Translations under genes and position numbers: made by a program
Notes under the pieces: generated by a model
Told to the model about the DNA's origin: nothing
What the model saw: only the letters and a program-made list of their open reading frames with translations
The model's database searches: none
Part shown: in pieces, positions 41,401 to 53,400 of the stretch
Layout: every line of letters begins with the position of its first letter
Numbering within the stretch: the first letter of the stretch is position 1
Source of the DNA: Epiperipatus broadwayi
Taxonomy: Eukaryota > Onychophora > Udeonychophora > Euonychophora > Peripatidae
Reading direction: 5' to 3'
DNA: 64,000 nt
Assembly: GCA_028023455.1 (NCBI GenBank)
Contig: JAQFVV010006208.1
Coordinates: forward strand, 9,968,963 to 10,032,962

Positions 41401-44400
41401 TAGTGCAGTTCTATTTAGCACTATGATTCTGGCAGAAATCAATGCATTTAAGACTTTCATATTAGTTTCACTTTACTTTCTCTTCCTCTTTCCTTCTTTA
41501 TTTTTGCTTTTTTTATATAATATATAATAACAACATTTCACTCTTCTTACACTTTAAAGTAAAATATATTTATTTATTCTTTACAGTTTTGACTGTTCCT
41601 AGCAGTCTTCGTCAGATCTACAAAATTTAAACATTATATCAATACAATCATATTTCATACATATATCTATTATAATCTTACAATTTTATCAACTTAGTTA
41701 TTAACATCACTTTATTCATTAAACTTACTATTCTATAACTTTTAACTTTTTAATTCTATTTTATCCTTTATTTTTCTTATTTATTTTTATTCTTAATTAT
41801 TATCATATTTATATTTATTCATCTTTTATCTTTACCATAATTTTAGAAATTCAATGTAATGTTTATGAAATCTTTCTTATATTACTATATTCATATATTT
41901 AACCTTATTTTTCATTTTATTTATTTCTACATATTATCTTAATTTTTTCTTATCTTATTCCATTCCTTAATTCCTTTTTTATCCATATTTTATTCCTGCT
42001 TTTTTTATTTACTTAATTTTTATAAAATTATTTTTATATGTATTTTTTATTTCTTACCTTAATCTACTTTTTCTCTTTTTCCTCTGCCATTTTTTCTATC
42101 CTATCATCCTTCCTACTTCCTTTTCTTTTTTTATATTTATATATAGCTCCCGCTATTATCTATTATACAAACTACTTATTTATATTATTTTTTTATTAGT
42201 TTTTACTTTTTATTTTTTATCCTTTTTTATATTTATTTTTTTGTACTAAGATTGTTTTTAAACCCCTTTCTCTATTAATATTTGGTTTTATCTTCTTTAT
42301 TAAAATTGCCTCCCTTATTTTTCTATCTCTTCTACTACTTGCATAACTTATCATTCTAATATTGTCTTTTTCTAGTTTACGTTTATGACCTGACTCCATA
42401 AAATGCATATATTCCGGTGTTCCTCTATCATATTTATGTTTTAATCTAGTATATATTGAATTTTTTGTCTCACCTACATATTTATCTGTAATCCCTTTAT
42501 CCTTACATTTTCTATATTCTATTTCATAAACTCCATTTATTATAATATATATATATTGTTATTCTAACATTTTTAATACAATATACTAATTAAATTATAT
42601 TGTTTACTTCAGTTGTATTTATATAAAATCTGAAAGCATGATTATGATAATCAAAAAATGATATTTGTGATTAGAAACAACTTAATTACAGTATGATATT
42701 TTTAGTTATGCAAGGAAATAAGCTTTATATCTTCATATCTGAGATAAAAGTAGATTCTCAGAGAAATGCATTCAAACAACTATATTACCAACCACATACA
42801 TATATATATATATGTAAATTTAGTATTTTTAACGGTTAATATAGATGTAAATTGATTAGTAAATGGGATAACCATTATATGTACGATGTTAGATCCACAG
42901 CCAAGGTAAAACAGTAGCAAACTTGTTCAAGGCACTACTAATCACTTGCTGATGGGAGAACCTTAATTTTAGTTGGATGTAAGAAATATTACTGAACATT
43001 GTAATTCAACTCTTATAGCTATAATGTCCAACTTCTAGCTCGTACATAACAATATGAGTAACAGATCAAAAGAGGGCCTCCTTTTTATTTATTTTAATAG
43101 ATTAGTAGTTGCTTGGACATGTTTGCTATTGTTTTCATTTAGACTGCAGAACTGCTCTGATTGGTTCCTGCATGTCAGTACACCTTTGCTGTTGATTTAA
43201 CTTCGTATATATGCCAGTTATCTCATTTATTAATTAATATTAAAATATTTACAGAATATTAAGAAAAATGTTATTCTTTTGCATTTTCCCACCTATAAAA
43301 AATAACTTTCTGGGTTTAAATCCATATTAGAACTTGAGTATGAAATAAAAGACAACTTCCTTTTACTTCAGCAAAAAACTCCAACAAAAGAACTATTACA
43401 GATTAATGAGAAAACTTGTTTACTCTTGGATTATCAAATAATCGTAATTGATAGTTTCATAACAGTATCAGAATTATAAGTTATCTCTGTTTAAGTAATA
43501 TTTCCTATTGCATTGTCAAATGTAATAAAGTGTTTCGTCAATTGATTATTATCACTGTTTACATGGATATAATCTCCTTATTTCTATTCTTTATTATAAT
43601 AACAATCTATGGAAATATTTGATTCAATATATATTGTCTTTATAAGCTTTTTTTTATCTTAACTAAAACCCATTAATTTTTGACAGAAATCAAGATATTT
43701 ACTTAAATTAATTTTTATTGTTTATGATTTCTTATATGATTTTTACCCCTTTTTTTTAAAAAAAGTTCAAGATTTTTGCTTCTGTGGGTAATTTTATATA
43801 AAGTCATAATATTATGATTATTTCTTATTTTGAACGGAAAATTTGCTTTTCAAACTTAAAACATTTTGTTATTGATAAATCCATATTTGATGGTCTATAT
43901 TTATATATTATTTATTGCCTGAGGAGTTTAGTACGGTTGTCGAGTAATGGACTCAATAGCTAAAAGTTTCTACTATAGCTCATCTTATCAGTTTTGATGC
44001 TTGAACATTACATTCAGGGTTTTTTTAATTGTTGAAAATCATGGTTTAGTTTTAAATTATCCCTAACTAGGGGGCACAGTTCCCCTCCCGCCTTTGGTTC
44101 TCAACTTCTCCGGGATTTACTCCACTCGACCCTACCCTTATGGAGAAATTTGTTTCTAACACTTCCTTTTCTTACAATATCTATAGGCTGTTTTTGAAAT
44201 TCCAATAGTGTTACATTAAATTTTGGATAACTTTAGAAAAGAATGACATCAAATATATATATGTAAGACTTATGATTTTTTGCAAAACTTTTTAGAGTAA
44301 ACGTTTATTTGTAGGTTCTGTTCTAGAAGCAGATTATTTATTGTCAAAGAAAATAAAGATTGAAACAATGCAATAACAAAGAGTATATATATCAGTACTT

Positions 44401-47400
44401 TCAAATTATTTTTTCCAAAAGACAAAAAAAAAAAAAAAACGCTGAATGTTTCCTAACTTTCAACCTCAATAATTAAAGACTCTAGAAGAACATTTAATTT
44501 AAATACATTTTTTTAAAAAACTCTATAAGTTGCATTCATAAAAGTTACTATGGTTTAACAAAAAGTAAAAAAAAATAATTACAAAATGAGAATTTAAAAT
44601 AACTCGATTTAATGCATTATATTGTGCCAAGGCCAATTTGGCACATGTATATAAAATAATTTTGTCTAAAAAAATTATTAAAATAAAAAAAATCTTTCGT
44701 AAAAGAGTTGAAATAAAAGTTGAAAAATCATTGATTTAAAGTGGGAAGGGGGTTTTCTTAAAGTTAAACTGAAGGTTTTATAAAAAGGAAGTAAAGAGTT
44801 TATTATTATTAGTTGAAATACAATTTAAAAGGTTTAAAAAAAAATATAAATCTCTTCATTTAAATAAAAGAAGAAAAATAATCTTAAAACTATTTTTGAT
44901 TTTAGAATAGTAAAATATATATGTGCGTGCGAATGTAAATAAATGTAAGCTGTTAATAAGAGATATAATAAATGCGTGTTAAAATCGTATTGAAAAACAC
45001 ATGAAAATAAATATTGAAATGAAATATATTTAAAAACACAGCGGTGGGCTACTAAAGATATAAAAACAACATGTTTTGAAATAGCTACTACTAATTAAAC
45101 AATCTTCAAAAACACGATGTCAAAGGATTAGTTATCAATGAAATTTCGACAACACTCATTTGCCGGATGATATTAAAACAAAAAACACTTTGCAGATATA
45201 AATAGCTAGATTTTTTATTGGACAATTATTTGAGAGAGTTTTAGCAGTCTAGTCTGCAATGACAGTCTTATTTCAGTTGAGATAACAGTGCATTTTTATT
45301 ATGTATCCAGGAACAAAAATGCATTGTTGAGCAGCTTTTGGAAATATACGCTTGTGCTTCAGCCTTTTAGTCCAACAAGATCATCAAAACCTGCCTGTGA
45401 AATAATGTCTGCATAACAACTCAGAAATCCTCCGTCAATTGTTCAACTGTCTCCAAGAATAAAACCAACGGATTAGCATAAAATCTTTTCAATAAACATC
45501 AAAATCTAACCGGTTAGATATACTCCATCAGAAGCAGCCAACAACAAGCAATATCCACGCTCCAAAAATCCTAGGTAAACATTTATTTATTATCATTTAT
45601 ACATAGTAGCCACTGCTGTAATTCGTCAATCCTACCGAGTAAAGTAATTTGAACTCTTAAGCATGCATAAAATGAACTATTGATGTGCATGTGTGGGAAT
45701 GTGAGATAATTTAACGATGTCACATATTATTTATGCTTTTCACCAGATATATGTTATAATGTGTTAATTTAAAAATGTGCATGTATTAAATTAGATTATC
45801 AAGATGTTTAAATTTAGTAAATTAATGTTGGTTAATAAATTATCTTTAAAACTTAATTAATTTTTGATTAAAATAAATTGTCTTTAAACTTAAACTTCAT
45901 TTGTCAGTCAATTCTTTTTACCAACCTTTTATTAATTCTTTCCACCACCAATTTTGTATAATTTGTTATTGAATTAAAATTAGACTGAGCTAGTTTTAGG
46001 GAATGTTTCGAGCGCTGGATTATGAGCCTACTGCCCGAATACGTTAGTCATCAAGACTAGCTGGCGCCTCGGGGTTTACTCCGAAACAAATAAAGTATTT
46101 GGATAGTAGGGGTTTGAATCTAGCAGCCGAGATGGGCCATTGTTGATAGTTAAAGCTATCAATAAGATCTCCCATTTTGCTCAAACGTGCCGGTTCATTC
46201 ACGTAACATTTATAAGATTATAAATGTATTATGGAGGAGTTTGAAACCGGCCAAAACTTATATATACGTATAAGTAAGTGATTTCAGCGGTTCGACCCGG
46301 TACAATATAAAATTATCACTTTCGTTATCTACTTCCGTGACATGTGATTTTATATATATAAGATAGATAAAAATTATTAAGAAAATAAAATGAAATTGAA
46401 TGCATATTTGTCACTATATAATACACTACTTCTCTTTTTTTACATTTTTTAAAGTTATTTAATTTTATTTTCTTCTGATTGTTTTTGATGAAACAGCAAC
46501 CATTTTTAGAGATCTGTTTAATTTTTTATATAGAGGGCAGAATAGTCAAACATGTTATCTGCAACAGCCGTATGCAACCTATTTCTCTTTGATATCCCTT
46601 TTCTATATGACCCCATAAAAATTATTGACTAATTAGCTAGGAAATAGCAATTAGGTGTTATTTTTTCACTGGGTGAATTTCAATACCCATGTGATAATTG
46701 CCTGGTTAAACAAGGGTTTTGTTTTATTAGGGAACACAAATATGTTAGTTGTTTTATTATGTAATTTTATCCAATACAATTACTGCCAGGTTAGTATAAA
46801 AATAAGGTGCATTATTATATTTTTAATTTTAAAGAAAAAGAAAGCTTTAGTAAAAACTATTATTAGATATAAATTTTTCAAGAATTCCATCACCCCTCAA
46901 AAATTCTTTTATGATCCCTTGAGGCATCGTGCAAAATGTCTCTGATGAAGGCTGGCAGTTTACTTGAAGAAATTAAAAGGAGATAAAATGAAATTGCTTT
47001 TAAAAAATGATATAAAGAGAAATGGATATATTAAATTGGATAATATAGAGCAGTGGTCTTCAACCTTTTCACACCTGCGGACTGGTAAAAATAAGGATAA
47101 GGTTCCGCGCACCAGCAAAATAAAGATAAGATTTCGCAGATCGGCAGAAGTCTATAGATAAATTTTCTTAAAGATAAGCATAATTGTTATAACTAATCAA
47201 AACAACAATGTTAAATATATAAGATAAAGTTTTATATATATATATGGAGTTTATATAATAAAAAACTTTTTTTTAATTTTTTTAGAAAAAGTAATAAAAA
47301 ATTTAATTCTACCCCCCTCCCCCATAAGCATCTGTGATAACTAGAAAAACACATTAATTTATGAATGATTGATTAGATTTTGTTTTCGTTCTGTTTTCTT

Positions 47401-50400
47401 TTTTTTTTAATTGGGTAAAAATGAGATGGAAAAATAAATAAAAATTGGCTATATTAATTAAAAGTTTAAACTCTTATTATTTATTATATAAACTTTTTAC
47501 TGCCTGTCTAGCACGCGGACCTGCAGAAATGTTTCGTGGCCTGGCACCGGGCCGCGGACCAAGGGTTGAAGAACACTGATATAGAGATAGTGAAAACAGT
47601 CAATGTATATTTGTCAAGTTATAAGTTCATAAGAATAGTATAATATTTGTTTTTGTAAAATTATTTTTGCCCTACTTTATAAAATAGAGTAGTAATAACT
47701 CTTGTAAAAGATTTGCTTATTATCATCATTTTCGACTATTATTGATCCAATATAGGATGAAGGTCTCTCCAAGTTCAATCCATCTTCTCCAGTCTCTATC
47801 CTCTCTTCTTCACATTACCCCTGCACACTTTCTTATTTCATCCATCCATCTCGCATATATTCCCTTTCTGGGTCTTTTACAATCTCTTGGAATCCAGTTT
47901 AAGATTTCAACTGTCCATCTATTATCATCTCTTCTAGCAATATGTCCAGCCTAACTCTACTTAAGTCTTTTCTTTCATTGATGTCAATAACACCTGTTTG
48001 TTCTCTCACCCATGTAATTCGTTTTTGATCGCTTATTATTATTCATAACTTACATCTCTCCATACTTTGTTGAGTAGTCTAAAATATGTATTACTCTTTT
48101 ATGAAGTGTCCAAGTCTCACATCCATAAGTAAGAATTGGAAAAAAATATTTATTAAAAACCTTCCTTTTCAAACACATAGGCATATTTCCTTTTAATACT
48201 AAGTTATTTCTACCAAAAGCTCTTCAACCGAGTTTAATTCAATGATTAAGGTCATTCATTATGTTTTCATCTGTAGTAAAAATTTGACCAAGATTTTTGG
48301 TAGTTGTTAACTTTTTCTAACTCATCGTTATCAATCTTTATTTCTATCTTTTGAGAAAATGCATTGAAGATTATTTTAGTCTTTTTAACATTTACTTTTA
48401 ATTCTTTTTTTTACTTTCACCTGATAACTATATCATCGGCAAAATGTAGATGACTTCAAAATAATCTTCATTTACTTTTAAACCCTTAGCTTCCCATTTT
48501 AATCTACAGCTGCTATAAAAAGTTTTCGTGATATGGAATCACTCTATCATACACCCTTCTCAATGTTACTCTTCCTAATGCCATTATGTAATCTAATTGT
48601 TGCTGTTGTATTTTTATAAATATTTTTCAGAATATGACAATATCCTGGGTCTGTATCTTGAAGATGTAATGCTTTAATCGCTGAAGAAATGCTTATAGAA
48701 TTAAATGCTTTTTTATAATCTACAAATCCAAAGCATAATGGCAACTCATATTCACTAGTCTTTTCAATAACTTTTCTCAATACTCGGATGTGATCCACTG
48801 TACTAAAACCACTTTTAAATCCAGTTTGTTCTCTTGGTTGATTAAAATTAAAGTTTGCTGTAGATGAGTTGTAATTATTTTGGTAAATTTTTTTTTATAT
48901 ATTTAAATATATATTAGAAGTGAATTCATCATTAATGCCAATAATAATGTGACAAACTTTTAATGTGTATTTTGATGTGTATTGTGTATCTATTTAAATT
49001 ATTATATGAAATACTAAACATCACATGATCACCATCTCATGCTAGCACATAACTGTTAGTAAACAGGCAAAAACTCTCCACAAGGTGGCACTACTATATG
49101 GAGAAATTTTTTTGCCTGTTTTATATGAAATACTTTGAAAAAGTAAAATTGTCAATTAAAAAAGATATCAATTTATGCTGTGTGTGTGGGGTAAAATTAA
49201 ACTCAAGTTCAAATTTATCAATACTAATTGTATAAATGAATATTAAGCTGTGATCATGTTACAGTGTGATTGCCATCTTCAATATCCTTTATGTTTTTTT
49301 ATGTTATGGAGTGTGACAAGGCATAGTATAAGTTCATTATAGTTTAATATCTATTTATATTATTAATATTGGTATACCAAATTTTGTAAAATTAATTCCA
49401 TTTTCATTTTCTCTTTGACTACATTAGATGATAAAAACACGTGAAACATTGATATAATTTCTCATATCAACATTAAACACACCATTAATGTGGGGAGATG
49501 GTTCTTCCTATATACATAAACAATCTGATTTTAAAAAATATTATGCAGAAATTCTTAAATATTATTCAAAAAGATAACATTAAGCACCAATATGTAAATA
49601 ACTAATAGATTTATGTCAAGCGTTGGTGGACTTGTGGTTAGCATAGCTGCCTTACAAGTAGCTGGCCCGGGTTCGCTTCCTGGTCAATGCTTTGACATAT
49701 GAAAAAAAAACAAAACTAATAGATTTATGTATATGTATTGCTAAATGTTATTCAAAGCGAGACATAATATTTTTGAAAACATTATTGGGCATTGATATTT
49801 AAATAACCAAATATTTCTCAGAACTAAATTTGTAAAGAACCTCCCTAATGTGTATATGAAATTAAATATAAAAAGTTTTTTACTCGTACATATATATTTG
49901 TGCATCACTAAAATATAAATTTGGAGTTTAGAAATTCTATAGCTGCAGTTGTTTTATTTGATTACTTGTATTTTAGTTATCGAAATGTGAACCTGTATCA
50001 GTTTAATTTATTGTTCAGTGTTTTCGTTTATTTTAAACTAGATTCACAATTGGAAATGGGCGGATAACGGTCTAGAACCTTGTGCCACAATATCATGGCG
50101 TATTCCAAGGTACAATACTACTACTTGATAGAAAATTTAATTGTAGCTGCAGTTTTCATTTCTGTTTTGTTATCTTTTATTTAAACGAATTTAATATGTT
50201 TTTTTATCTTAGAGTAGATGGCAGAGTTCGAGCTATGGTATCCGGAGGAGATGATATTATTATTTGTGCATCCGAATTGCCTTTAGAATTAATAGTACTG
50301 GCCCAGCAAGATCTTTTTGAAGTCCCAGGTATTGAAATTGTGATTTTTTTGTCTCTTCGAATTTTTTTTTATATTTTTAAAGAATTTATCATAATTGAAA

Positions 50401-53400
50401 TTAAATAAATTGTTTGATTATATTTTTGAAAGTCTTAGGTTGCTCGACTATAAATAAGCATTATGTTCTACTACAAAAAAGAATAAATCTAAGAATTGGA
50501 TTTTTTTTTTTAATTTATTGTTAAATATTTGTTTTTGTCGCATAGTAAATCATGTCGTATTTTGCAGATAATTTATGTTTGGAAGTGAGTTCTGAGGAAC
50601 CTATTAATAGTATCAGTGATGGCAGTAAACAGAATGGAGAAGCGATTGAGGAAAAAGAAACTGTCATTTCTCGTAAGACACCCCTTCCAGGCTCAAGTCT
50701 GCTACATCTGAAAAGAAAACAGGTTTACTTTAAAAATATAAATGTTCGATGTTAAATTGTTTGTTATATTGGACTTATGTATATATTGTAAAGTTAAGAG
50801 GATATAATGAGGCATATTAGTTACTGCGTTTGTAATAATACCTATGGGGAGGTATACCCGGAGTGCCAGCTAATCCTCGTCCTCTACAATGAACGATAAT
50901 GGACAAAAGCATCTCTGTTTTTACTGTTGCAGAAAAATGAGCAAAAATCATCATTGGAAGCCATTATAACATCAAAAGTCATCAGTTATCCTTTGTTACT
51001 GGATTTAAGAGATAATGTAAAAATCTTAGGCTACTCATTATATAGCCAATGCCAGATTTGGGGCATGATGTTATAAAAGCAATTGCCAAAATTTTATCTG
51101 CACACATATTTGAGTGCTTAGATCATGATACCAATGCTGATCATCATCAGTACTCTGGGCCATCAGATATTTTGAGTGTATTGACCGTTAATCAACTAAT
51201 TATCAAATCTATAAAGTGAAGGTGGTTTTTATAGGCTTAACATCATCTAAATAATTCTATAGAGAATAATCTTTATGTCCACACACACGTATACCCACAT
51301 ATATATTGCAAATATCGTTATGCCTGAACTAGCTTTGTTATGGCAAGTATCCTAGAATCTGTGAACAAGAGAAAATATACACACTTAATACATTTTTATT
51401 ACACAATTTTCATTAGGTCATCAGAAAAAAAATATTTTCACAAATTATTTCATAAAATTAACTAATAGACAAAAAAAAAAAAAAATTTAGAAAATGATAG
51501 TTACAAACCTAAAAGTTAACACACAGTCGATCCTATCCATAGAATCCCCAAATAGTTACACACAATACAAATAAATATTATTCCTTTCTGATTTTTCTTA
51601 ATTAACATTTAATTTAAATGTGCTATTCCCTTACAATAATCAAATCCTAAAAAAACAACAGGAAAAACGAGTACATCAAGAAGCAAAGGTTACAAATATT
51701 ATTGTGGGTACAGTTCTCCAATCAATGCAATTGTCCATTAGTGAAATAGAGTGGGATGACACTTCAGCGAATCCAGTTTTAGATTCGATCTCATTTCGTT
51801 CGAAGGATAGAATATTTATCATTCAGTTAAGGTAGTGTGGGTCGGAATGTTGTTTGCTTTGACCTCATTAAAGCATTTCGAAATGTGTAGCATAATTTTA
51901 TAATAAATAAATCAAGCAAACTAGAAATAAAAATGAATGTTATACATATAGCAATGTCATAACATTCCAATAGAGAAGGCTTGCTATGAACAATATGAAT
52001 GAAGATAGTCTCTTGTTTAAAATCAACGAATTATTCAGTATTTTTCTGTATGATTTACAATGTCCGATAATCAAATGATCACTACTGTTATATGCAGATG
52101 ATGGCAAAGTTTCAAACAGATACAGACCTAAGAAGAGACTGATAATTTGTAGGCATATATTAATTTTTTTACAATGGTACATCTTTTGGATGATGTTTAG
52201 AGTGTGTTAAGAGTGGTATATTCTTGGTGGCTAAACATTCTTGTTTGAAGAGATTGTGTAGTAGGTTGGTGGATGACATTTTCGGCTAGTTATAATTTTT
52301 TTTGTCAAAGAAAAGTTATTTGTATTTGTTGAATTGTACTTAATATTTATAGATATTTGATTCTTACTCAGAAAAAAAGTGCATTTTGAGGATTTTTTCT
52401 GGGTTCAAACATGGAGATTGACAAAACTTTGAACTAGCTCTTGCAGGGTTTGCTGCATGGTCTAATGAATTAGAGCATTTGTTTTGGTTATTGTACAAAT
52501 TATTTCACAATAAAGAAGAAAAATTATATTTAATTTAGGTCTTCCTCTCATTTTTTTTATGAAAATGAGGATGCCCCCATAAAATTTTAAATCTGTAATT
52601 AAATTTCTTTAATAACCCCATTCACTAATTTTTATTGACTCTCTGCCTTAAAAATTATTTTACAATAAAAAAGGAAAATTATATTTAATTTTAAGTCTGT
52701 AATTAAATTTGTTTTTTGTTATAGTTTTCTCAATAGTTATTTTATTTATTTAGATTTTTTTTTTTCTAGCTCCTGGTTTCCAGTTTAATAATTATATTTA
52801 TTTCATTTTTTTACCGCTTTTATCTTTCCCCCCTTTGTAGTTCCAGGTTTCCAGTTTAATAATTATTTTTATTTCAGTTAATATACGTTGATACAACCTT
52901 GATTTTGAATGGATCGACAGATAAGGCTCATTTAAAATTTTTTAGGTATAAAGTTATATTTAAGCACCAAGAAATATAATCATTTGGTAGAATTCGTGAT
53001 CAGAACGTGATCGTCATCGGATCCACAGTTAGGTCATTATTTTGTTGTGCTTCCCTATTTTATTTATTGAAAAAGTTCTCTAAACTGTCAAGGTGTTCCA
53101 TAGAGTGTTTCCCTGTGTTACCCTTAAATGACTTTATTTTTAGGAATCAAATGACATCGCTTGGTAACACACAGTTTCTCGGCGACTTGGTTTCAACTTA
53201 TAACCCCATTCACTAACTTCCATTGGCTCTCTGCCTTCAAATCTTTAATTTTACACTTTTGTAATATCTCTTCATACAGATGTTTGCTTATTTTTCATCT
53301 GTTTTAAATTTTCAATTAATTTTTCTTGAGTTACATTCATGCTCTCTGCTAGTCAACATTTCTCGGCTTTTTGTTAATCTTTGATACTTGTCCGATTACT

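Larger units (their letters stand above)
38499..50041. other. intron of the WDCP-like gene
   Basis: It contains LINE remnants (39214-39380 +, about 39400-39860 -), two Penelope-like fragments in opposite orientation, a hAT element, a long LINE 3' end, a MITE and a SINE. The stretches 42600-44080 and 44200-45990 are AT-rich with no recognisable feature. A GC-richer patch at about 46000-46330 is probably an old repeat, but I could not place it. Confidence 0.6.

Noticed and set aside
49620-49690. Functional tRNA-Val gene
   Set aside because: It has an A-rich tail, flanking target duplications, a T-stem mismatch and a sister copy at 57440, all typical of a SINE.
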